From Hymenopellis radicata (lineage: Eukaryota; Basidiomycota; Agaricomycetes; Agaricales; Physalacriaceae), in assembly GCA_015501595.1 (NCBI GenBank), contig JADNRX010000559.1:1-33023 (forward strand): 33,023 nucleotides of DNA, written 5' to 3'. Below the pieces are notes generated by a model. The model had not been told where the DNA came from and ran no database searches. It saw only the letters and a program-made list of their open reading frames with translations. Shown here piece by piece: positions 19,850-29,990 of the stretch. Within the stretch, counting starts at the first letter, position 1. The number at the start of each line of letters is the position of its first letter. Position numbers and translations under genes: made by a program.

Positions 19850-22800
19850 CGCGATCGCGATCTGGTTGACTGTTTTTTTCAATTACAAACGACATACATA
19901 TCAGCCCGCAAAATGTGGTACCTCGCATGGATCCGCCTCCCTCCCCCCGACAGAAAACGCCTGCATGGAAGACGCCGCACCGCGAGGAACGCCGCGCATA
20001 CGCGTTTTCACTCAGAACGTCATAGCGGTTAATGGATTGACACCTAGCGCGTCCACATCGTCGACACCAATGCCTTCACAAGTCGTCCACGCCAGCATCA
20101 CTTCCAGTCACTTCCCGCGAAGCGTCGCCGTGGACGCCCGGCAAGACTTTCGGCAAGGTCTCTCAGACGGGTGCAGAGCCGGCGCAATATGCACCCCCAA
20201 TACCCGGACAGGATCTTGACCGCGTCTATACCTTGACTGGTACGGGCTATGCGAAGCGCGCGGTGGGAACAGCTATGCCACGCGCCAGGAAGCGGGTGCG
20301 GCGTGTCCAAAGGCCGGATCGGGTCAAGCACTGCAGCCGAGTGGAGGCTTGGGAGCCTGTAGACGCTCGGAGAGTTGGTTGGGGAGACTGAAGAGGATGG
20401 CACGATGAAGTGGTCGTCGATGGTGTCCTTCCGCGGGCGGCGCTTGACGCGGGAGGAAGGAGGTAGAGGTGGATGTGAGTGCTCCCAGTGACGCGGGCGA
20501 TTCGAGCAGTCGAGTCAACCTCAACAAGGAGCGCGGCCACGGCGTTATCAGAGTTCGGTATGTTGAGTTTGGCTTTGGAATGCGTGCGCTCATGCTATAT
20601 CGTTTTAGGATGACCCGATGTCTGTGTGGCTCCCCTTGAAGCAGGAGTTTTCGGATGAGCTGTTGATTCGCGCCGGCTTAGGGACGGAAGGTGTCTTTCT
20701 TGCGGGGCACTTTGGCCGAGGATGCAGATACAGTCACCGCGGACAGCACAGCGTTTGGGTCCTCACGGAAATTCGTCAACACTTGGTTCGCTGCGAGTCA
20801 TGTGGGATATCTGCGAGTGTCTGGAGTGCTCGCGGCGGACTCATGAGCGTAACCCTCTCCATAACATCAAGGTGAAATTGATTGTTGAGTTGACCATGCA
20901 TGAAAATGACCCTTTAGGTGTGCGCGACGCAGGTTTCTGGCAGCGCAGTTCTCTTTTCGATTTGGACCGGATTTCGTATTTCATATCGGCCATAATGGTG
21001 GAAGGTGTCCTTACCCTCATCCTACGCGAAACTTTACCGTCATCCACACCAACGGGGTTCATCGCATACAGGCGGCGTTTTGTGACTGCGATCGCTGCGA
21101 GGGGTTGTCGAAGTGGCAGCAGGCTCTTCGCGATGGATGGTATCCGGCGACAACGGTGGACCCTCAGACATTCGCAAACGATCGACGTCCTGGAACTCCA
21201 TCGTCTCCTCAATGTATGCGCTACGGTCAACGTACGGATTTCGTGACAAGTCTAGAAAAGCTAACGAACCCGTGCGGGACTGAGTGGGTGCCTGATCGCT
21301 ACAAGGCGTTTGGCCTAATGACTCGTCAATGGTCTTTATTGGGGCGTTTACGGAGAGCGGGGCTTGGGCATAGGAAGAGGGTTTGGCAACCGCTCCCTTG
21401 GGGTCGGCAGCTGTGCTATGTTGGGCCTGTCCACGGGAGGGCGTCAACCTCCCTGATGATTGGCGCGAGGTAGCTGATGAAGACAAGTAAGTCTCGAACT
21501 TGAGCACCGGTATTGATGTTGATGATTGACGCTGGCTTTAGATTTCTGTTCATGCTTTATCTGGCATTGGACGCCAACTTCCGCATGAGGAGTCGACTTC
21601 GGAAGAAGAGTGCGAACAAGGCCTACACAATCGTCGGTGATGCCTCGGCTATCAAGTGCCTACAGAGAGCTATATGGAGCATCTGAAGCATTATGTGAAG
21701 GAGGACGATGTAAGTGCAATATTGATACCGAGATTGTTTTGACGTGTGCAATTAGATCAGTACGTGCATCGCGTTCGCGGCGCTGATGCAAAAGGACACG
21801 AAACTGTCGACTGGTCTGAGGGCGACGGTGTTGGTGGGTGTGTTTGCTCTCGTCATGAGCTGGTACGACCATTGGGTATCGGCGATCTTTTAAAGGGCGA
21901 ACGGTATGTCTTTCGTGATGTGTCTTATTTTGTAACTGAATGATGTGTAGATATGCGAATATGGATTATATATTTTGGGCTGCAATCCTGGCTGTTAATC
22001 TGTTATGGTGCTTTGTCCTATGACATTGGATGTCAGTGGAAGGTGCATCTTTTGGAGCGAAAGAAGCGACTGCCTGCTCTCCTGAAGGGGGACGACTCTC
22101 CTACTGTGCGTTCGGGACGCCGGTGTGGCATGCCGGAGTGCACGAGGAGAGCTGCGAGACGTCTAACTCGCTGCGGTTCAAGGAGGAGCTGCAATGACGG
22201 ATGGCGAAGGAGTGGAACGGGTGTGGGGGAGGTTGGGTCCATGGGCGACGGCGACGCGGGAAATGCATGTGGATGGCCGACACGAGAATTTGGAAGATGT
22301 GATCGACCAACATAACTTTAGCAAGAATTTGGGCCTGGGTAAGTCGTATGTCTTGCAGGAATGTTATGAGTCTGACAGTCGTATCAGGGACAATTTTGGA
22401 ACGTCGCTACGAGGTCGCGGTAGAGGAGCGCGACGATTTAATCGCCAAGCACGATCAAGCATCATCAACTTTGACCGACGAGTTGAAGGACGAGTGGACG
22501 TCCCTTGTAACGCTCTGGCACGAGCAGGAGGATTGGCCGGACAGCGAGAGGACAGCGGAAAATCCCTACGCGTCCAAGTGGAAGAAAGGTGGGTATTCCG
22601 TGACTGAAAGTTGGGCAGAGAGCTTACATATCGATAGATGCGTTAAAGGTGGCAGACGTAATGGTGGCCATCGAAAAAGAGGAGACTGAAGAGGCTAGGA
22701 ACGGCGTCGCACTCGAGAGCGATGTGGAAGAGGACGCGGACGAAAGCGGATCCGGTGGGAAGAAGAAGAAGAAAAAGAGACGAAACGGAGTAAGAAGAGT

Positions 22801-24017
22801 GGGGCAACGTTTATTCGTATGGGTTTGCAGCTCGAGCAGACACAGTAAGTGTTTTCAATTACATTGTACACGAAACCATTTGACAGCGTTATTTCAGACG
22901 ACGAATTCGTTGGTTGATCAGCAAGAGAGTCGATCTGACGGCCGCGAAGGAGACGAAGATACAGGAACAGCGGACGGCGTTCTTCAAGCATCTGAAACCA
23001 TTTCGAAATCTGCAGTTCAAGTTCATGCCCGCCGTAGAGGAGCTGCTGGAGGAGGAGGAGGACGACCGTGACCCGGATGCGGATCCTGTCGCTGCCGAGA
23101 ACGTCAAACTGTACCTTCCTTCGGACGTCATGAGCGTTGACGCGGCCTCCTGTCCGGCGCGGATGAAGACGATAGAAACCCAGTTGCGGAGGGCCCAGTG
23201 CTCTGAGGCGTTGATGACGCTTCGCTTGCGACTGCACGCCAAATCTCATGTCATCAAGTTTCGAAATAACTTCGTGACGGGCCAAAAGCGCGGTTCTCGA
23301 GCTAGGACAGTCATCGACACGATTAGCGACCGTGTTGACGCCATCGCCGCCAAATACCGACAGTCACGAGCCGCATTGCTTGCGCTGGTAGGGGAAGCCG
23401 GTGTGGGTCGTACTACGAGCTGAAGCCCGAGGATGTTTCCACAAAGTTCGTGGTCGATGCGAATGCCAAAGGCGCGAGGCGTCTCGCTCGGATCCAAGGA
23501 CGTCAAGCCCGCCAGTCTCTGCAGGCGATTGACGACGCAGCCATGGAGGCGGAGACAGAGGCGGCGGTTTTGGAGGGGGAAGAGAATACTGGGGCGGAGC
23601 AACGCGGGAGCAGTAGGCGCAAGCTGTCCTGGATTTGGACAGTGGCGGGGGACCTGATGGTGACGATGAGTATTTGCACGAGTGTAAGTGGCAAAGGGTG
23701 GGTATACTGCGAAGTAAGTGGCTGATCTGTTAACAGCGGTCCGCATCGAGTGGTGCAAGTCTTATGCACGGACAAGGCGGTGGAATGAGGAGGTGCGGTT
23801 GTTGCTGGAGGAGATGAGGCGTGTCTTGCGGACTTTGGCATGGACGGCGGATTGGTGGATGGCTCGGGCCGAGGAGTCATCGGGCGGGACGCTGTTGGAC
23901 AAGGGCCGCCGAGCTTACGCTCGGCGGCAGGCGGCCTGGTTGGGCCAGATCAGGACAAAATTCGCCGGCCGTTGGCGCAATGTAGTCGGAACGGAGTTGA
24001 AGGACATCGTAGATTAG
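19850..24017 (+). pseudogene. KDZ transposase with CxC2 domain, near full length but frameshifted
   Basis: KDZ proteins are DNA transposases common in mushroom genomes. The order seen is an N-terminal basic region (about 19930-20400), then MSVWLPLKQEFSDELL, cysteine cluster ICECLECSRRTHERNPLHN, GHNGGRCPYPHPTRNFTVIH, GWYPATTVDPQT, ACPREGVNLPDDW, and LALDANFRMRSRLRKKS. The core continues with CVCSRHELVRPLGIGDLLKG, YANMDYIFWAA, YDIGCQW, DGEGVERVWGRLG, and C-terminal helices ending RRVLRTLAWTADWW and a stop at 24015-24017. Aspartates in LALDANF and YDIGCQW and glutamate in DGEG are the likely acidic catalytic residues. Several introns of about 45-55 nt are recognisable, for example near 20873-20918. 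At least seven one-base shifts interrupt the conserved order between 20.8 and 22.2 kb, so the gene is inactive, while the 22.2-24.0 kb part is still open. Terminal repeats were not found. Confidence 0.82.
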
Positions 24018-24175
24018 ATCGGGTAGACAGAATGGAACGTTTTGTGCCTTTCTACCCATTTAGTAATTACCGACGTGGTTCCCGACGTCAGCGTGCACCG
24101 GCTCGTACGGCTGGTACGGCTTGTACGGCTGATGGCAGGTGTACGGGTCATGCCAGGGACTTGAGGTCATTTCGC

Positions 24176-24249
24176 TGGTACTAGCCAGCCAGAGTTGGCC
24201 TACTGGCTAGCTCGGTGAATTTTAATACTATTTTTTGTGGCTAGTACCA
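24176..24249. repeat. 12-bp inverted repeat pair downstream of the KDZ copy
   Basis: TGGTACTAGCCA (24176-24187) and its exact inverse TGGCTAGTACCA (24238-24249) flank 50 bp. Inside, CTAGCCAG (24181-24188) and CTGGCTAG (24203-24210) form a second hairpin. It may be a tiny MITE, a KDZ end, or chance structure. Confidence 0.5.
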
Positions 24250-24581
24250 TAAGAATGACAAAAGACCTACAGCTAGTGGTGTACTGAGGGAATGAAATGA
24301 AGCGAGAGGTACCGCGTGGATGCATTACGTGGTTGGAGGGCTGGCCAGGGATTACAGAGTCTTGTGGTTGCAATGGCGGCGGGGACATCGTCGGTAGGAT
24401 ATCGCGTTCAACAAGGACATGCCGAATCTAGGGAGCAATAAGCTGCATGTATAAAAAGAAATAGAGCTGTCACCTCGTCCATCTTGAACAAGGTGCGTTT
24501 CCTCATGTGCATGTTTGCGTGCCAAAAAAATGCTCGCCATATCCTCGCTGGCCGACTTGAGTGATAATATGGAACTGGTCA

Positions 24582-25290
24582 TCACAAAATTTTGTGCGCC
24601 GACGACGTAGAAGGACGGGTTTGCGACCGCATTAAGATTTGAATTCCTTGGCATATTCTGCCTGTGGGAGATCGCGAGCAGCCGCAGCGTTCTTTGGGGA
24701 AACAACGACTGAAAGAGCAGGTGGGGGGATGCTGGGTCGTCGTGGTGGGTGGACGTAGAATGGCACCCGAGGGGGGATTACGAGCACCAACTGTCAGCAC
24801 AGAGAAGACTTTTATAAGTTAAGACGCACCTGCGCTTGCAAACTCATTCAGTAAAGAAGTCCCGTCTATCCGCAAGCCATCGCTATCCGCCCATTCGAGG
24901 GCGTTTGCAGAGCCCGGGAGAGTATTCATTTGAGCCATCAATTCGTTGTGTTGTTGTCGGATGGTCGTCGCGAGGGCTCTGGCGGCCTGGACGTTGTCGT
25001 AAATGTCACCTCAAGGCCGCATAACGGACAGAGCAGCCTTAATATGAGGTCTTACGCGTGTGTAGTGATGGTAAGAGCAAGACGAGAGCCCAAAAAGACC
25101 GCATAATCACCACTCGGATGATCGGTCCGGACAGTTTTTGACCACTTGTGCGGCGTCTAGCACCACAACGGAGGCGAATTGAACCTTCGCATATGGTGCA
25201 GCCGATTCCTGTCAGTGTGAAGGGTATTTTATTTTTTGGCTGTTTTTTTGGCTAACAAGAAGATAATACACTTACTTGTCGACCTTTCAT
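24582..25290 (-). CDS. Unrecognised multi-exon gene, divergent from the 25.6-26.8 kb gene
   Basis: ATG 25290 encodes MKGRQ in a 15-nt first exon. A 67-nt intron (25275-25209) follows, then an exon from 25208 reading AAPYAKVQFASVVVLDAAQV and VKNCPDRSSEW, with a donor near 25110. A further exon ending at 24830 reads YDNVQAARALATTIRQQHNE and ALEWADSDGLRIDGTSLLNE. After a 39-nt intron a proline/cysteine-rich exon runs from 24790 to a stop at 24582. The join between the second and third exons is not resolved, because a stop precedes GDIYDNV. Another frame at 24352-24705 (FYVVGAQNFVMTSSILSLKS) may be a better 3' end. No family is recognised; coding status rests on splice structure and composition. 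Confidence 0.42.
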
Positions 25291-25627
25291 TCAGTTTAGT
25301 ACACTGTACGCTAAGTCAGTCGACGAAACATTTCCGTCAGACGTTCAATAAACTTACTCAATCCTATCTCTTGCATTTTTAGCCAGCCATATCCTCTCAT
25401 TCAACGTCTACGGCCAATCTACGGTGCGTTGAACGATGTACCGGATACCAGGCCCAACGATCCGAACAGTGATCAAGCACAAATTGGAGTCGTCATCCTT
25501 ACTCTGTTACCACTACCATCTGTTGTCTCATCGTCACCGTCCTCCCTCATATCTCCGTCTCTTATCTCTTCTCTTGTCTGCTAGCTCATCAGTCAGCCGC
25601 GTAAGCCCTGTCAAGACAGGCAGCACA
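25291..25627. other. Divergent intergenic region
   Basis: Pyrimidine-rich plus strand between two divergently arranged genes; it probably contains both promoters. No defined site can be named. Confidence 0.4.
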
Positions 25628-26830
25628 ATGTTTACCGGCGTCGACTTAGGCAGTCGACTCCTCTCACCTCAACAACGACACGACGACGACTCTCGGCCAT
25701 GGCTCCTAATTATGGTGAGGGCCTGCCACCACGACCCCGCGACGACGAAGGCTTGCGCGACCTATGCCACAAGAAGGATGTGTCCTCGACTTAAGAGCTG
25801 GCATCGAGCGACGGGCTCTACAAGAGACTTGGACGCTGCTCTGCCTGCAGGCAGTCTCACGCAGTGTGTTGTATTTTCACTCCAATAGCGCATCTAATTG
25901 ACGCACAGACACCTCAACACTACCAATGCCTGCCCATACGGGGGGCCACGTCAGCGGTAGAGGACACACACCGAATGGCGTGGCTGCGGCTTCGTATCCA
26001 CAGGCTCATGTGGGCATTGCTATTTTTTGTGTGGACATCAGCTGCTGACTGACGGAATGTAGGGCGGTTCGTCGGGTTACAATACGATCCAAGTTAACAC
26101 TCACGTCAACATTTATCCCAATCATATGGAAGGTCTTCCACCCAACGAACGAGATCTCGCCCAAACCTTGCCAGAACCCCATCAACGCGCTGCTGACTAC
26201 TTTGCATATGACTCTCGGCCTCCTCCGCCATACAGCGCTTCTCAAAACGCCGCACGCACCGATCCTAATCAGGTTCGCACATGGCTTCTATCACCGCATT
26301 GGATGCATTCAGCATTGACATCTTTTCCTAGAACATATCCTCTTCTCGTCTGCCGGGATCACAGCAACTTCGGGCAGAGTATGCTCAACAGTTTTACGCT
26401 GACGGCAACCCTCGGCGTCCGGATATGCAGGCCACTGGAGGTGCATACATACGGGTAAGTTGATATTTCCCGCTCACCCACATTCCCAGCTGAAAGTTGA
26501 TGCTTGCAAGTATGACTGACGATGCTCGTAAGTACGGACGACGCCCGCACATATCGACGATGAAGACGATGACACTAGCAGCACCGGCATTGCTCTGAAA
26601 TGCAGACGACACCGATGAGTCTGGACCACTTTCAATGGCTCCCGACGGAGGACGATGCCGCTATGAGCTGCGGACCCAATTCCACTGTTCCGCAACCATA
26701 CGAGATTTTACACCACTCGCACGACGACATCAGCTGCAAGGTACGACAACGCCTACTGCGAGGAACCAAGTTACACGACGACGACGACGACATAAAAAAA
26801 ACTGACTGCGCAAGGAACGGACGACCCTGA
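25628..26830 (+). CDS. Unrecognised proline/glutamine-rich protein gene
   Basis: Three exons join in phase 0: 25926-26009, 26063-26272 and 26332-26454, with introns of 53 and 59 nt. The first has a ctgac branch-like motif before its acceptor. They read MPAHTGGHVSGRGHTPNG, NTHVNIYPNHMEGLPPNERD, DYFAYDSRPPPPYSASQ and LRAEYAQQFYADGNPRRPD. Upstream coding may start at 25628 or 25699 (MAPNYGEGLPPRPRDDEG) and reach the first exon through an intron ending at about 25909. Downstream, at least one more exon lies between 26540 and 26830, in a frame I could not fix. Composition suggests a largely disordered protein. No domain or transposon motif is seen. The start at 25926 is the first ATG of the certain part only. 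Confidence 0.5.
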
Positions 26831-26839
26831 CGAAAACTG

Positions 26840-27378
26840 GGACGAGACCTCCAGGCCAGAACGATGCAAATGTCCGAGAACACCACTGTGACCGCCATCG
26901 ATGTCAACAACAATCAGGGCACTAATAGCAAGGAGCGACACTCCACAGCAAGGACAATGCTTATGGACGACGACTAATTCACGCGGGCGAGGACGCTAGG
27001 GATGCGGACGTGAACGCTCATGCATGCGGACACGACAACGGCGGCGCTCATGCATGAGAACTACGGCACTCATATGCACAAGAACAACCACATTCATGGA
27101 CCAGGACGGTACACATATTTGAGGACGTATTCGAGAACCGATGCTTGCTATGTAGCTTTTCCTCCATTGTGTACATAAATGCTGGCCGATATCATGTAGT
27201 ATTGCTGACTATAGTACTGCACTGTATCGTGTATAAGTAAATGAAATGCTTCATAAGTACCTCTCTTGGTGGATCTTGATGTCATTGTTTCTTGTTTTGC
27301 TAGATCTTCGTGTACTTTGGACAACATAAAGAGAGTGAGAGTCATTTATGGCTCACCCAAGTGAACTTCGTGATTTGG
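26840..27378. other. Intergenic region up to the end of the YR retrotransposon
   Basis: No gene is seen. The unit gctcatgcatg occurs twice near 27020 and 27045. The right edge is set by the B2-like repeat that starts at 27379. Confidence 0.4.
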
Positions 27379-27418
27379 CCCCAAGGGCCTCATCAATTAA
27401 GCGTATCGTAAAGTGCCT
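27379..27418 (-). repeat. B2-like 40-bp direct repeat, candidate 3' end of the YR element
   Basis: Starts ccccaagggcctcatcaatt. It is identical over 40 bp to 28350-28389 in the same orientation, and similarity stops sharply on both sides. Confidence 0.7.
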
Positions 27419-28349
27419 TACAGTACATGGTAGATAATACATGAAATGTAGTTACTGTAATTACAGTGGGAGAGGTGGGAGGGGACGCAAAAAAAGCGGA
27501 GCTAACTGTGACCAGATAACACAGATTAGCTGGAGGGGAGTGAGACAGTGCAGAGAGCGCACCTGTGACCAGATAGCCCACAGAAGTGTCCTTGATAAGG
27601 AGTCCTTGAAAAGGAATGGGTATCTGGGCACAAAAGGCATCAGCTCTGAAGAGCTGGATATGAGACATTGGCACATACTGGAAGCAGAGGGAGCAGGAAG
27701 AGCTGTAGGGCTCTGGGGCTGTGGCAAATGGTTCCAATAGACTTCTAGGGTGCCAATGCATCAGTCCTGAGCAAGAGGACTGGGTAGAGCAAGTGCTGCT
27801 TGCCTGGGAGAGCAAAAGTGCGAATTTCCCACAAATTGGACACTTTGGGCCTGTCTGGACTGGTTTTGGGGCTGGCTAGGCGGCTTCAGACAGTGCTCTA
27901 GAGGGGTATGGCATCAGTCCTGAGCAGGAGGACTGGAGGGATCACGAACTGCTTGCCTCTGGGAGAAGGTGATGGTAAGAGGCAGAAGGCAGAGCGTGGG
28001 AACTTTTGCCTAAACCTTCTAGGGCGCCCTGTGAGTGGCCTCTGTTGTTACTACAACACCAGACACAGGCTAGACAAGTCTAGGAAGAGCTCAGAGGATG
28101 GAGTAGCTGCAGTAATAGCAGCAGAGAGTCAGCATTTAGTCAAACAATGCAGATTTTTGACCAAATGATGATTTGACTCGGTTTGACTCGGTTAAGCTAA
28201 CTGAGTGGACTCCCTGAAGCAGGGAGTTAGGTATAGGGGTATGGAGAGGTGTGGGGCATGCAGAGGCCTCTGAAAATGCTCCCTACCCTTGGAATCCGCA
28301 TTTACATCGACCTATGCTTTCAGATCACACGGAGTTAGGCCAAATCGGA
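27419..28349 (-). repeat. A2-like interval between the 40-bp repeats
   Basis: 931 bp without a convincing gene. It contains a diverged internal repeat (catcagtcctgagca, at about 27759 and 27912) and a doubled tttgactcgg near 28172. If the element is Ngaro-like, part of it should match the element's 5' end (A1), which is outside the window. Confidence 0.45.
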
Positions 28350-28389
28350 CCCCAAGGGCCTCATCAATTAAGCGTATCGTAAAGTGCCT
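28350..28389 (-). repeat. B1-like 40-bp direct repeat
   Basis: Identical to 27379-27418. It lies 79 bp downstream of the recombinase stop codon on the minus strand. Confidence 0.7.
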
Positions 28390-28468
28390 ACTGTGCTATG
28401 CATGTGTGTAGTGGAGGGGTGGATGGAGGTGAAGAAAGATGTTTACGAAACGCAAGATGAGGAAGGTT

Positions 28469-29990
28469 TTAATAGGAGGATTTCTTTTGAGCTGCTAACT
28501 GCTGAGCGGCACGCACTGCTGGATGGTCGCGTATATAGATCTTCCAAGCAGATGATGACCAACGACCTAAGGCTTGGAGAATAGATTCAGCCAGTCCCAG
28601 AGATGCGTAGTGTGTTATGCCTCCAGAACGGACTGAATGACCACCAAACTCTTTACTCACCAGCGCAAAGAATTTGGATTCAAACCAGGATCGAGTTGGT
28701 ACCACGCCGTTGTCACGTATGAAGAGTGCCGCTCGAGCACCATGCAGCTTATCTCTGCGCAAGACATACCGTTTCAGAAGAGCAATTGGATCAGCCTCTT
28801 TCTGAGTAGTAAACAGTATATCAGTGCCCTGATAGAATGGATCGCTTTTATGATAAGGCAAGCGATAGCCAGCGTATCCAGGTTCAAATTTGAGACTGGA
28901 TCGCTTGATGATCTTCTTCCAATCACGAAGTTTCTTCTGATTAGGCTGCACCAGTTCTCCCATCCGGTGAACAGCATAGAAGGCACATGACATGATGGTT
29001 AGTCCTGTTGTAATCGCGCCCCTCTTGGGTGGGAACCGATTGATTATGTAAAGACCGGATTCGGCCAACGCGTCTCAACGCATTACAGCGCGTATACCAC
29101 CCCAGTCTGGTTTATACAAGCCATATACTATGCTAGATATGTCAATTACATGCTCTGGATGCTTCAACTACCCAGACCACCCCGAAAGCAGGACACATTT
29201 GACTAATTTCATTCGGGAGTGCACAGCCACAGTCCTGAACTGCTACCTGCCCTTAAGCATATTCTCGGGAGTCTAAATTGCTGAACCTTCCTCCTGTCCA
29301 TGTCTAGGACTAAGCTGACCCTCTTGGAAGATTTTTTGCACATCTACGTCGTTGTGGTATGGGCAGACGCGTAAAGGGGGCTTGACTGAATTGGGTGATT
29401 TACATAATCACCCGGTTCCCACCCAAAGGGGGCGCGATTACTGACAGACTACTACAACATACTTACTTGTTCGTCATGTTGTACGTTGTCTGTTTAGAAG
29501 AGACTAACATGATGGTGGCAAAAAGAAGATCATCGTACTTCTGAGTCTGATTTGCGATATTGACAAAGAGTTGAAGGTGATGGATGCGAAGTGGAGGTTT
29601 CCTATGTATAGGATCCGCTCTCACCTTCTTAGCACCTCGGATAGTAGCTTGGACGAGTGCAGATGCACGAGCGTCAGCAAAGTGAGGATAGAACTCTTTG
29701 AGGAAATGTTTCGCGCCAGACAAGTATTTTGGAGCAGAAGCAATGAATTGTGATGTGTACGCAATGTAACGAGATAAGGTCTCCGGAGTAGGATCCAAAG
29801 ACAGGTTATGTGTTTTACAGAAGTGAGCGTAATCTCTGGCACCAGTAGAGTAATTAAGACGTGTAGAAGTCTCAATAGCATGAGCCTGCAAGTATAAGAC
29901 AAGTTCATCTAATTTCTGCAAGTCCATGGATGGGCGAGGGGGACGAGTGCATCTCCCCTCACCCAATGCCTCTAAAAGCAATCTCTCCAT
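28469..29990 (-). pseudogene. Tyrosine recombinase of the YR retrotransposon, interrupted by a MITE
   Basis: This enzyme would integrate the circular cDNA by site-specific recombination. The N-terminal part (29990-29517, 158 codons from ATG 29990) has LNYSTGARDYAHFCKTHNL and YDDLLFATIM. The catalytic part resumes at 28999 and ends at 28469. It carries the first arginine in AVHRMGELV (28966-28964), the box histidine and arginine in GHSVRSGG (28639-28628) and the nucleophile tyrosine in WKIYIRDHP (28537-28535), so all catalytic residues are present. A 507-bp insert (29000-29506) plus a 10-bp duplication separates the parts and shifts the frame by one; leaving these out restores an ordinary recombinase alignment across LLFAT..FYAVHRMGE. 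The ATG overlaps the end of the RT-RNase H frame by 19 nt, as often in compact retroelements. Confidence 0.85.
29000..29506. mobile_element. MITE inserted in the recombinase gene
   Basis: A 10-bp direct repeat ACATGATGGT at 28990-28999 and 29507-29516 flanks 507 bp. Near-terminal inverted repeats of about 53 bp start tagtcctgttgtaatcgcg at 29000 and, inverted, end at 29451 (tagtctgtcagtaatcgcg); they share a further gggtgggaaccg block. About 55 bp (29452-29506) lie between the right repeat and the target copy and again end in gacta, so that end may be rearranged. No coding sequence. The superfamily is uncertain: a duplication of 8-10 bp would suit hAT or Mutator-like elements. Confidence 0.75.

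Noticed and set aside
27379..28389. 40-bp direct repeat as ends of an LTR retrotransposon or a solo element
   Set aside because: No TG..CA ends, no flanking target duplication and no coding sequence between. The position after the recombinase fits split repeats better.
29000..29506. The insert in the recombinase gene as a spliceable intron
   Set aside because: A strong gtaagtatg donor exists at about 29465, but using it adds residues not seen in recombinases and no matching acceptor restores the frame. The 10-bp duplication and inverted repeats favour a transposon.
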